Part shown: positions 1 to 8,798 of the stretch, one piece after another
How the letters are laid out: every line of letters begins with the position of its first letter
Position numbering within the stretch: the stretch's first letter is position 1
Assembly (NCBI RefSeq): GCF_000974425.1
Contig: NZ_CP010429.1
Coordinates: forward strand, 4,697,501 to 4,761,500
Length of the DNA: 64,000 nucleotides
Origin: Spirosoma radiotolerans
Lineage (GTDB): Bacteria; Bacteroidota; Bacteroidia; Cytophagales; Spirosomataceae
Direction of reading: 5' to 3'
Translations under genes and position numbers: made by a program
The notes under the pieces: model-generated
The model's database searches: none
Seen by the model: only the letters and a program-made list of their open reading frames with translations
Told to the model about the DNA's origin: nothing

Positions 1-1327
1 GCAGTTTCATAAAATCGTCCAACGACTCCACACGCCAGGCTGTCGGTTCATTAAACAATGGATCAATACGCCGTTCGGGCAGTAGGCGCAAAAGGCTATT
101 TAAGTTTTGCGTGTCGGTTCCATAAGGAGTGGCCGTTAGCAAAATCATAGCCGCTCCTTTCTGATTGACTACAGGTAATAACCGCTTATAAACTAAACTT
201 CCTTTCGGTTGCTTCTTTCTACGGCGTTTACTTTCAAAGGCAATCCATTGTTGCTTCAGTTGATTTCGATAAGCATGCCCTTCATCTATAATAATAAGAG
301 TTTGCGGACCGGCCTGCTTCAGTATCAGTTCTAACTGATGCGTTTTATGGTGGGTCGGTGTTTCGTCCACTGAATCTTTAAAGAGCGTTTCAATACTGAT
401 TGGCTCGAAAAAGAATTCGCGCGCTTTGATATGACGCTTCCACTCATCGTGCACGGCCTGCGGAGCAATAAGTATAACGTGCTTAGCTCGTTTGAACAGC
501 CGCAGTTGATAAGCAATTTCTGCCCCAATAACTGTTTTGCCTAATCCAGTAGCCGCAATAATTATACTGCCATCATACAACTTTACCTGCTCAACCGCCC
601 GCATAATAATAGCTTGCTGGTAGTAGACAGGCAGATCGAGACCCGGTTCCGCTTCCCGTTCAAACAATTTATTTAGTTTATGCAGAATCAGTAGATATAC
701 GTGGAAGGGCGGAACTAAGTCGAGCCATTTTCGGAGTCGTTCCAATAAATCGGGTAGAAGGTCTTTAGCTCCGCGCATGTCTTTTTCGAAGCGCTCCACA
801 AAGGATTTTACCTCTGGAGCCGAACGAATTAGACTCGCCTGTTCAATAGTGGTTCGTAAGCCCCGGCCCGTATAGTTGCCGGAACCATGCCACAAAATGG
901 AGTCGTCGCAGATGTAATATTTGCAGTGAAAGGCTATCTCGATCCCGCGGGCGTCGACCATCTCACGAGCATCCCGAATAATAAACTGATTAGACTCCAT
1001 CCGCTGCACCAATTGATACACAGCGTTCCAGAGGTCTTCTTTACAACTGGTTAGTTCGCGCTCAACTTCTTTGATAATCGACGATTGAACACTCGCCCCC
1101 TCTTCAGCCCCTACCAGAATCTGAAACTGTACAGATCGATTAGTCAAGTACTGGGTACCGATATCGTATCCCTTTACCGTAAAATAAGCACTGGCAATCC
1201 GTATTCGTTTTTTAGCTCGACCGTAATACTGCTTTAAAAACGTTTCAACGGTACCCGGACCAACACCCGACATCAGCTCACCCGTTTCGAGATCATAGTT
1301 CAGTGTTGGCTTATCGGGTTGATTCAT
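1..1327 (-). CDS. PLD-nuclease/SF2 helicase, partial (C-terminus outside window)
   Basis: I translated this by hand from the minus strand; it stays open to the left edge, so about 442 N-terminal residues are visible. The ATG at 1327 is the first start after an in-frame TAG. Residues about 30-190 form a phospholipase D-like domain with an HxKxxxxD motif (HCKYYICD) followed by GSGNYT. A superfamily 2 helicase core follows, with Walker A ATGLGKT, a DEGH Walker B box and motif III LLTATPYGT; the second helicase domain lies beyond the window. The family couples a DNA translocase to a PLD phosphodiesterase and is common in restriction-like systems. It is the last visible gene of the operon, 55 bp after the nucleotidyltransferase. 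A second PLD-helicase opens the same operon. Function in phage defence is inferred. Confidence 0.85.
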   Translation of the reverse strand, partial: MNQPDKPTLNYDLETGELMSGVGPGTVETFLKQYYGRAKKRIRIASAYFTVKGYDIGTQYLTNRSVQFQILVGAEEGASVQSSIIKEVERELTSCKEDLWNAVYQLVQRMESNQFIIRDAREMVDARGIEIAFHCKYYICDDSILWHGSGNYTGRGLRTTIEQASLIRSAPEVKSFVERFEKDMRGAKDLLPDLLERLRKWLDLVPPFHVYLLILHKLNKLFEREAEPGLDLPVYYQQAIIMRAVEQVKLYDGSIIIAATGLGKTVIGAEIAYQLRLFKRAKHVILIAPQAVHDEWKRHIKAREFFFEPISIETLFKDSVDETPTHHKTHQLELILKQAGPQTLIIIDEGHAYRNQLKQQWIAFESKRRRKKQPKGSLVYKRLLPVVNQKGAAMILLTATPYGTDTQNLNSLLRLLPERRIDPLFNEPTAWRVESLDDFMKL

Positions 1328-1382
1328 GCCGTTATATGGCTGTAGTTTAGGCTATTTCAAAGGTTACAACGTATTGAATTAG

Positions 1383-2051
1383 TTATAGCTGAGGATATAT
1401 CTGCTTGGTCTCGGTTATCTCTAACACTTCATCATCCGATGGATGAAGACTAATGTACCGGGACTTATTTTTAAGGAATGCTTTTACATCATTTTGTGGA
1501 GCAAACATCTGATCCATCCAATCTCTGAAGTGCCGCCCATTCTCAATTGCTGATCGCATATACTCGTCACTTTTCTTACGACGCTCATCTGGGCTATCAT
1601 ACTTGGGGGTTATTTCAACCGCAATATCTACATCGTTCAATTCAGTGGCCTCAGGACGGATGTAACTACCAAATAGCAGCACCTTTGACACTTTGTAAAT
1701 GTATTTTTCATTGCCATTAATTTCCTCAACACGATCCATGAATTCCTGTACAATACGATCTGCCTTTTGACGAGTTATGGGCGGAACAGCACGAGCTAAC
1801 GCTAAAGAACAGCCAAGAGGTAAAAGTTCGTATCGAATTTCTTTCCTGTAAGCAGGTGCCATTTCTTCGGGCAGTACGCGTTTACAATAGCCTAATTCCG
1901 TAAACTCTAGACAGATCATTTTTGCGGCTTTTTTCGAAAGCGTGAAGAAATAAGCAGCTGTTTCAACGCTAAATCGTTCGTACCGTTTAAAGAAATCTCT
2001 GACTTTCAGAATGGGTTGACCAGCGATCATTTGGCCTTTTTCAATTTTCAT
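1383..2051 (-). CDS. winged-helix + MNT-type nucleotidyltransferase
   Basis: This 222-residue protein has an N-terminal region (about 10-85) that reads as a winged helix, with a helix-turn-helix-like stretch around residues 28-60. Its C-terminal nucleotidyltransferase domain carries the minimal GSx10DxD signature: G128-S129, then D140 and D142. Such DNA polymerase beta-like domains are known as MNT antitoxins (paired with HEPN toxins) and in AbiE-type modules. The ATG at 2051 lies 27 bp after the ATPase gene and the stop is 55 bp before the second PLD-helicase, so co-transcription is likely. A regulatory or antitoxin role (DNA binding plus nucleotide transfer to a partner) is inferred from architecture. 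The adjacent ATPase ends in a HEPN/DUF4145-like helical domain, which makes it the obvious partner to test. Confidence 0.8.
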   Translation of the reverse strand: MKIEKGQMIAGQPILKVRDFFKRYERFSVETAAYFFTLSKKAAKMICLEFTELGYCKRVLPEEMAPAYRKEIRYELLPLGCSLALARAVPPITRQKADRIVQEFMDRVEEINGNEKYIYKVSKVLLFGSYIRPEATELNDVDIAVEITPKYDSPDERRKKSDEYMRSAIENGRHFRDWMDQMFAPQNDVKAFLKNKSRYISLHPSDDEVLEITETKQIYPQL

Positions 2052-2078
2052 TGGTGTAAGGATGATAAAGTAACCGTT

Positions 2079-3908
2079 TCAATCTTTAGCGTAAAGAATA
2101 TCAAATATATCTTCTGGTACGTTGCCAGTCTTTCGACAGGCATCTTCGTAAAATCTGGTTATATCATTTTCCCCGCTGATTGGCTTGGGTTGACTATCTC
2201 CATTTTTTGCCCAAATGGCTGTAAACTTGCAATAAGCTAGCCTATATTCTTCACCGGGTAATCTTATTGCAATTAGGTCTTCATGTAAAGTAATATCCCA
2301 TGATAAAGTATTCGCACTAGAAGAATGATCAATAAGAGTGAACGTTACATGCTTATCTTTTTCGCATAAAATTAACTTCTCCAACTGCTTGTAGAGCCTT
2401 AATTTATTATAAGATTCGAAGATGTCTAGTAGCTCTTGACGGTAAACAGGAGCTTCAAGATCTGCGTGAGAAAGTGGATTTAATAAAGTTTTCAAGCATT
2501 CCTTTAACTCATTAACTGGCTGTACGCTTATGGGAAGTGCATTAAAATACTCTTCAGCCTTTATTAATAAATTACCTAATTGCCAGATTCTTTCTCCATT
2601 GCTATCAAGTAAAAAACGTAATGGTAAAAGTTCATCTAATAGTTGTTCGCAAGCTTTTCTCAGATAATTAGCCGTAGCTGGAAAGTCAAATTGAATAAAA
2701 TGTTGTTCCGCTGATTCAAAATAGCTAGCCGATTTTTTAATATATGGTCTTGGTGGTAACTGACGAGTATCTTCATACATCTCTATATACTTCCAATTAC
2801 TTTCTTCATTCTTCAAGGAAATCTGACGTCTAATTTTCTCATAAAAAGAACGCTCATGAGTTAAAATAAATAACTGATATACTGACGCATATTTTGTCAA
2901 TAACAAATCCAGCACTCTACGCCGGTTACTCATATCTAAGCTGATAAGAAGATCATCAAGTACCAGTAATTTTAACTCCGCAGTAGATAATCTACTCTCT
3001 AAAAAACCTAATCGGATAGCTAAAGCGACAGCTGTAAGACGTGCTTCATTTAAAAATGACTGCGGAAATTTAAAAGGATTATTTTGGCCGTTAAACTTTG
3101 TTATTCTTAGTTTTATCGTTGGCGTCTCCGCATCGCCAACTTCATTAAAAGCTATATTTGAATAATCTAAAGTGAATTTGATATCTGAATAGCCAAGCTG
3201 TTCTAATACTTGATTACCGATTGTTATAATTTCTCCTAATATTCTTAGCACCTCATTATCAAAGTCTTTTGCTAAGTCTTTATAAGGGTTCGCTCGTGCT
3301 GTATCTGAACGTACTCTCTGATTTTTCGCATTTCGATACCTTGTTAATCCGTTGGCTAAATATGAGTTCCAAGCTGTGCTTAGTATTCTTGTACTATACT
3401 CAATCTCACCAATGTACTCTTGGTATTTTAGATCTTTACTTGAGATAACATATGGAAATATTTCATTCAAAAAAAGATCAAATAATTCTATCTCTTTTCC
3501 GTGTTTAAAATCGTGTATTTTATAAGCAAAACGATAAGTCAAAAAATCTGATGCTCTTCTGCTTTCTATAGCATTTACATTCTCATTTATAGAGAATTCA
3601 TTGTAAGCAATTTTGTAATCGTTATTATTATCAAGAGATATGCTTATGAATGAATCATAATTATTTGCCTCAGTTGAGGTAGCATATATATTAATCAAAT
3701 TTTTTGGGTCTTGTTTATCAAAATACTTTTTGATATCATCATTTTTCTTAAAACTAGATTCTAATAGAGTGTATAATGCCCAATAAATCGACGATTTACC
3801 AGAGCCATTCTCACCATAAATCAGTAAGTGTTTACCATCAACTTCAATTGGTTTGGACTCACTGAAAAACTTAAAATTATTGATGTGGAGGGTAGAAATT
3901 TTTGCCAT
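2079..3908 (-). CDS. SMC/RecF-like AAA ATPase with helical HEPN/DUF4145-like C-terminal region
   Basis: The 609-residue product begins with an ABC-type ATPase lobe: Walker A GENGSGKS (residues 32-39), a degenerate signature helix SFLNEARLTAVALA (about 284-297), Walker B and D-loop LLVLDDLLISLD (about 314-325), and an H-loop LTHE (349-352). This places it with RecF/SbcC-like AAA proteins of defence loci, though the long coiled coil of true SMC proteins is absent. Residues about 395-510 are predominantly helical, with NYLRKACEQLLDELL and NPLSHAD elements recalling DUF4145/HEPN domains. The canonical HEPN R-x4-6-H is not evident, so nuclease activity is unproven. The gene is visibly more AT-rich, and its protein richer in Asn, Ile and Lys, than its neighbours, suggesting separate acquisition. 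It starts 21 bp after the methyltransferase stop. Confidence 0.85.
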   Translation of the reverse strand: MAKISTLHINNFKFFSESKPIEVDGKHLLIYGENGSGKSSIYWALYTLLESSFKKNDDIKKYFDKQDPKNLINIYATSTEANNYDSFISISLDNNNDYKIAYNEFSINENVNAIESRRASDFLTYRFAYKIHDFKHGKEIELFDLFLNEIFPYVISSKDLKYQEYIGEIEYSTRILSTAWNSYLANGLTRYRNAKNQRVRSDTARANPYKDLAKDFDNEVLRILGEIITIGNQVLEQLGYSDIKFTLDYSNIAFNEVGDAETPTIKLRITKFNGQNNPFKFPQSFLNEARLTAVALAIRLGFLESRLSTAELKLLVLDDLLISLDMSNRRRVLDLLLTKYASVYQLFILTHERSFYEKIRRQISLKNEESNWKYIEMYEDTRQLPPRPYIKKSASYFESAEQHFIQFDFPATANYLRKACEQLLDELLPLRFLLDSNGERIWQLGNLLIKAEEYFNALPISVQPVNELKECLKTLLNPLSHADLEAPVYRQELLDIFESYNKLRLYKQLEKLILCEKDKHVTFTLIDHSSSANTLSWDITLHEDLIAIRLPGEEYRLAYCKFTAIWAKNGDSQPKPISGENDITRFYEDACRKTGNVPEDIFDILYAKD

Positions 3909-3929
3909 TGTAGGTAGATAGAAAAAAAT

Positions 3930-6900
3930 TTACCGAGAATTACTAAGTATTCGGCCGACATTTTCTGGTAAACGGTCAATAACTAATTTCAGGCGGTCAC
4001 GTACGGGGCTACCCATTACCTGAATACTCTGGTAAGTTCGGTTTATAACAGCACCCTGCTCGGCTATATCGTTGATACCCATCAACGATTCTAATTTAAG
4101 CACCGATGCCAGATCCACGCCTTTTTCACGCATTTCGTCGGCAAAATAGAGTTCGCAAACAAGGTGATTGGCAATATCGTCGAAGAGAATAGCAACTTGG
4201 CGATTCTCAACATAAGGATTTACGGGTTTGTTGGCCTCATTATGTAGATATAGCAGATAGTTAGCCAGGTTTTCTAAACGGTCTTCTTCTTCAGGCGAAG
4301 GAACAATGACTTGAACTTCTTCCATGAAGATTTTTCTTAACTCACGCGCATTACCCTCAACTTCAGGAAAATCTTCTTCAAAGCAGTAACGAAAGAGCCT
4401 GGAATTAAGCCACACCAAAAGATATTTCAAATGCTCACCTGTGGCAATAAAGCATTTATCATTCGTGTAATATCCTTCTTCGTCATAGCAGAATGTTAAG
4501 TCTTTTGTAATCTGAGGGTAGATAAGTTTAGGCTTGTCAAAGTCCCGGTAATAGGCAATATTATCTTGTATTTCGTACCACGCGTATGGCCCCGGTTTAC
4601 GGCCTTTTGTCTCACCGTTATTACGCGGCTTTAGGTCTTCGTAAAATTGACTCAGGTGTTTTTCGATGACTGGGTAACGCTCAATATCTATTCCTTTACG
4701 TGTAAAAATCATGTAAATATTGGAATTTCCAGAAACGTAACGACTTATATCACGTCCGCGGAGAAAATGCTTAATTATTTCTTCGCTTTTCTCATCCTGC
4801 TCGACATATAGAGACCGTGTATTATTATCAATTACAAAAGCTTCATTGAGGCCAGTTACAATTCCTCGATTGATAGTTATTCCCCAATCAACTAATCGTT
4901 TTCCCTTCGATTCAACCAGTTGTTTAAGACTTAAATGCTCCTTAGTTAGCACCACCCAAGCCCGATCGGGCTGAGTTTCCAGTTCAATATGTTTACTGTC
5001 AAAATACTCGTCTAGTTGTTGAATAAAACGTTGAGTTCGTCGCGTCAGACGTAAGGCCTTCAATTGGCGCTCATTAGGCTCTCTTTTAAAGACAAACAAC
5101 GTAGTTCGCACCGTTGCTGATTCAAAAATTTCGCTATCCGAGAAGTCAATGAGCTTGACTGGATTCGTTTTTTGAATGAAGAAATTACGTAGTGATTTGC
5201 CATAGTTGGAACGTAACCACGAGCTACCCGTAATGTAAGCCAACGTACCACCTGGTCGCAACATCCGGTACCCTAATTCATAAAACAGCGCGTAGATATC
5301 GCCTGTCGATTCGTAAGTATCGTATTTTTCCTGTATGGCTTTTAAGGCGGGTTGCTTACTGACCGAGAAATAAGGCGGGTTACCAATAATGATGTCGAAC
5401 CCACCTTCGGCAAACACATCCTGAAAGAATAAATGCCACAGAAAATATGGGCGCTCGTTCGTCTGTTGTAAATCAATGAGTCGTTGCCGAGTCTGCTCTA
5501 TCTGCTGCAATTGTTGCCGGTAATCGTCCAGGCGTTTACGATCTTTAGCCTTCAGACGTGATACGTCGACGTTACCCGCTAAAGCGATGCTTTGGCGGAG
5601 AGATTCTTCCCGTCGCTCCAGATTGTAATTGATGTGGTCATTAATGTGGTCGCTAATGTCCGTCCGCAGCTTCTTTTTCCGTTTTGGGTCGTTGGCTTCA
5701 AAATACCGCTTAATTAAAGCGGATAAATCCACCTCATGAAGCCCATGATAGGTCATGGTTAGTTGAGGATTCAGAATATTGCCAAATAAATCGCGGTCAG
5801 GCTCAAATACCTTCACCTGATGAGCCATGTGATGTACACGCGATAAATCAACATCCTCAAATTGCTCAAACAGGCTATTCCCCTGCATGATCTTGTAATC
5901 AAGATTAGGCAATTGTCGGGGAGCATCTTCATCGACAACCAAGGTGAGCCAAAAACGGAGTCGGGCAATGTCAACAGCCCCACTATCAAGGTCAACACCG
6001 TAAATATTATTTTCAATAATACTCAGTTTCACCTTAGCCGGGTCAAACGGATCAATCGTTTTCCGATATGGGTAGATATGCAGTTTGGCCTGAAAAATTT
6101 CCTGCATCATGGCAATCGGGAAAGCCCCAGAGCCAATGGCCGGATCACATACGCGCACGGAGTTCAACAGGCTATCGAGCGCATTAGCCTGTGATTGCTG
6201 ACTTAGGTAATCAGATACCCGGTGTTGCTTTACAAACCCTTCTATATCAGCCGCATCTGGAAAATGTGGAGCTAAGTAGTTTATAAGCGCTTCGCGGCAT
6301 ATGTAATATACGATTGATTTGGGCGTGTAGAATGTTCCCTTGTCACGGTTTTCTTCAAGCAGGTTCTCAAAGATATGCCCTAGCATTTCGGGGTCAATGC
6401 CCACTTCCTGTTCATCAGGGCTATTTTCGTCAATCGTAAAATTATATTGGTCGAAGAAATCAAGTAGGGCTGAAAAGTATTCCGGCGGGAAATCGAAATG
6501 ACTGGCTTTTTCATGCGCATCGTCGAACAAACCGCCATTTAGATACGGAACTCGGCAGGGCTCCATACCATCAATCACAAATCGGTCGCCGGATCGCTTA
6601 ACATTCAGCGTCTGAAAATAAAGTTTAGTTAACCCTTCGCTATAAAACTGTTCTGGATAAGGGAATTTTGTAAATAAGGTTCTTACAAAGAAAGGGTCAC
6701 CTTCTATCCAAGAGTCTTGATTGCTCTTACACCCCATCCACCCTTTCTTTTGGAGGAAATAGAGAAATACCATTCGCCCCAGCAGTTTCTTGGCAAAGTC
6801 ACGAATAGGCTTTTCCTGGAGTTCTTTCGTTGGGCGCTCGGGGTCGCGCAATACGTCTGCATAATCGGGGCGCTCAGCAATATATCGCCAGAAGCGCTCG

Positions 6901-7490
6901 TAGTGCCAGCGGTATTCTTTAAAGAAATCACGATTCAATCGCTCTACTGAGAAAGCCTCTTCCAGTTCCTTCAACCGTTTGGGCCGAGTATTAAGCATTA
7001 AATCACCCAGTCGTTCTGCGGCTGTTGTACAACTCTCATTTGGGCCAAGCAGAAATGTATAGCGCTTTGGCTTCGTCTCTCCCTTTATTAATTGGCCAGT
7101 TTCAAGATCGAATTCAGCATAACGAGAAATGAACGATAAACGATAATCTGATTGATTTGGATTGTGGTAAAAGACTATCGCTCCGTAAATAACACTTTGA
7201 TCAATGTATTTAGCGGCTGCATCACGCAGACCCTTTCGGTTACGAGCAATCTGAATAGAATCTGTAACCGTTACGTCGAAAATAGCGAGGTTACGTCCAT
7301 CGGAAAGTGGAATGCTACCTATTTGCTGAGACAGTCTGATACTTTCCTTACTCTCAACCAATATGTTAGGTGATGTAAAAAGCTCCACAGCAGCCCCGAA
7401 GAGTCTCTTTACCAGCGTTCGAACCGTTCCGTTTTCTATATTGTCAGAGAAAGGTTGGCGTAGAAATAACTTAAGTTCAGATTTAGTCAT
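3930..7490 (-). CDS. Eco57I-type DNA adenine methyltransferase / restriction-modification protein
   Basis: This 1186-residue protein has the AdoMet-binding motif I DPAIGSGAF (about 449-457) preceded by GHIFENLLE and GTFYTP elements, and the catalytic NPPY (704-707) typical of N6-adenine methyltransferases. Between them sits a charged helical insert (about 590-680). The C-terminal third (about 850-1140) resembles a TaqI-like target recognition domain. The first 170 residues contain a beta-rich domain of unknown role; I do not see a convincing PD-(D/E)XK triad there, so cleavage may be supplied by the neighbouring nucleases. Its size and motif order match Eco57I-type and PglX-like enzymes. It probably marks self DNA for the operon. 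It lies 17 bp after the DUF1016 nuclease and 21 bp before the ATPase. Confidence 0.9.
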   Translation of the reverse strand: MTKSELKLFLRQPFSDNIENGTVRTLVKRLFGAAVELFTSPNILVESKESIRLSQQIGSIPLSDGRNLAIFDVTVTDSIQIARNRKGLRDAAAKYIDQSVIYGAIVFYHNPNQSDYRLSFISRYAEFDLETGQLIKGETKPKRYTFLLGPNESCTTAAERLGDLMLNTRPKRLKELEEAFSVERLNRDFFKEYRWHYERFWRYIAERPDYADVLRDPERPTKELQEKPIRDFAKKLLGRMVFLYFLQKKGWMGCKSNQDSWIEGDPFFVRTLFTKFPYPEQFYSEGLTKLYFQTLNVKRSGDRFVIDGMEPCRVPYLNGGLFDDAHEKASHFDFPPEYFSALLDFFDQYNFTIDENSPDEQEVGIDPEMLGHIFENLLEENRDKGTFYTPKSIVYYICREALINYLAPHFPDAADIEGFVKQHRVSDYLSQQSQANALDSLLNSVRVCDPAIGSGAFPIAMMQEIFQAKLHIYPYRKTIDPFDPAKVKLSIIENNIYGVDLDSGAVDIARLRFWLTLVVDEDAPRQLPNLDYKIMQGNSLFEQFEDVDLSRVHHMAHQVKVFEPDRDLFGNILNPQLTMTYHGLHEVDLSALIKRYFEANDPKRKKKLRTDISDHINDHINYNLERREESLRQSIALAGNVDVSRLKAKDRKRLDDYRQQLQQIEQTRQRLIDLQQTNERPYFLWHLFFQDVFAEGGFDIIIGNPPYFSVSKQPALKAIQEKYDTYESTGDIYALFYELGYRMLRPGGTLAYITGSSWLRSNYGKSLRNFFIQKTNPVKLIDFSDSEIFESATVRTTLFVFKREPNERQLKALRLTRRTQRFIQQLDEYFDSKHIELETQPDRAWVVLTKEHLSLKQLVESKGKRLVDWGITINRGIVTGLNEAFVIDNNTRSLYVEQDEKSEEIIKHFLRGRDISRYVSGNSNIYMIFTRKGIDIERYPVIEKHLSQFYEDLKPRNNGETKGRKPGPYAWYEIQDNIAYYRDFDKPKLIYPQITKDLTFCYDEEGYYTNDKCFIATGEHLKYLLVWLNSRLFRYCFEEDFPEVEGNARELRKIFMEEVQVIVPSPEEEDRLENLANYLLYLHNEANKPVNPYVENRQVAILFDDIANHLVCELYFADEMREKGVDLASVLKLESLMGINDIAEQGAVINRTYQSIQVMGSPVRDRLKLVIDRLPENVGRILSNSR

Positions 7491-7507
7491 AATCTGTATT
7501 TGTAATA

Positions 7508-8602
7508 TTAGTCGAGCAGCTTTTTCAAGGCTTCAGGGTCGGGCAATACGTCGCGCAGGTGTTCGGGAAGGTCGGAACTGAGTTGGTAGGTGGCTACGCC
7601 CATTGGTGTGTTGTAACCCTGAAAGGCATATTCGACAATAGCGTTGGATTTCTCTTTGCACAACAAGATACCAATGCTAGGATTCTCATGCGGTAGACGT
7701 ACCAAATCATTCAGGACATTGACATAGAAACTCAGTTGTCCCAAATATTCCGGTTTAAATTCACTACGTTTCAACTCAACAGCCACCAGGCATTGGAGTT
7801 GACGGTTGAAAAAGAGTAAATCCACAAAAAACTCCTGCTCATCAATCACCAAACGGTATTGATTGCCAACAAACGAGAACCCAGTACCCATTTTCAGGAT
7901 AAACTCTCGGATGTTCTGCACAATGCCTTTTTCAACCACTCGCTCGTCATCTTTTTCGACATTAATGAAGTCGAGCAGGTATTCGTCTTTAAAAGCCTGT
8001 AAAGCAGTTACCTTTAATGGCTCTGAAAGCGTCTGCTCGAAATTGTTAGGTAATTGCCCTTGTTTTTGATACAGTCGAGCTTTGATCTGCCAGTCAAGCA
8101 TCTCATGTGTCCATTGGTTTGCAACGGCTTTACGCATATAAAAAAGCCGTTCCTCCAAATCATGACAACGATTTAACAGTAGAATATGATGGGAGAAGCC
8201 TAAACCGACGAAAACCTTAAAATCCTGATCACTTAATTTGGCAGACGGTATCTGCCAAATTGATTCTGACTGATTGTCTTCGATTGGCACCTGACTATAT
8301 GACGGATCGGCAATTAACTGGCTGTAGGCTTCCGCAAACTGGCGCATATTTCTCAGATTACGATATGAAAATCCCCGTAATCCAGGTAATTGATTTTGTA
8401 AATCTGCCGACAGTTGCTCCAAAACTTTTGCACCCCACTTCTCAGCCGCAACTTTTTCAGACAACCGTTTGCCTACAGTAAAGTACAGCAATAACAATTC
8501 TCGGTTGACCAAGCGTGCTGCCCGGTAGCGGCTTTGCAGAATCTGGCTGCTTATATCCTGCAATAAAGTCAGATATGGATCTGTTGCTTCTGTCTCTTTC
8601 AT
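7508..8602 (-). CDS. DUF1016/YhcG-family PD-(D/E)XK nuclease
   Basis: The 364-residue product has the two-part layout of YhcG/DUF1016 proteins. The helical N-terminal domain (about 10-175) contains the family-typical segment LSADLQNQLPGLRGFSYRNL. The C-terminal nuclease core shows D261 in FVDLLFF, then E276 and K278 in VAVELKRSEF, matching the D...ExK catalytic pattern. The family is often found beside restriction-modification genes, and its precise target is unsettled. The ATG at 8602 follows a 196-bp gap after the PLD-helicase, the widest in the operon, so a secondary promoter is possible there; I found no clear TAnnTTTG box in it. The stop lies 17 bp from the methyltransferase ATG. Confidence 0.9.
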   Translation of the reverse strand: MKETEATDPYLTLLQDISSQILQSRYRAARLVNRELLLLYFTVGKRLSEKVAAEKWGAKVLEQLSADLQNQLPGLRGFSYRNLRNMRQFAEAYSQLIADPSYSQVPIEDNQSESIWQIPSAKLSDQDFKVFVGLGFSHHILLLNRCHDLEERLFYMRKAVANQWTHEMLDWQIKARLYQKQGQLPNNFEQTLSEPLKVTALQAFKDEYLLDFINVEKDDERVVEKGIVQNIREFILKMGTGFSFVGNQYRLVIDEQEFFVDLLFFNRQLQCLVAVELKRSEFKPEYLGQLSFYVNVLNDLVRLPHENPSIGILLCKEKSNAIVEYAFQGYNTPMGVATYQLSSDLPEHLRDVLPDPEALKKLLD

Positions 8603-8798
8603 GCTAGGTGGGTTTATTTTGCGCTACTATTTCTTGCAACAGGTCTAAAAATAGAAAACCAGACTGATTATCAATAGATAAGCCAAATTCCTATTTCGTT
8701 TCTATTTTTTTTAGCCAGTCAAGTTCGATGTCTTTTTATTCACTAACCAGAATATAGTTGGAGGTATTTAAAATCCATTTGTGATCATCCAATGACTA

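Noticed and set aside
2430..2730. Catalytic HEPN RNase in the ATPase C-terminus
   Set aside because: The R-x4-6-H motif is not evident; NPLSHAD lacks the arginine at the expected place, so only a HEPN/DUF4145-like fold is suggested.
8603..8798. Small RNA or promoter in the widest gap of the defence operon
   Set aside because: No clear TAnnTTTG box, hairpin or conserved element could be read on either strand.
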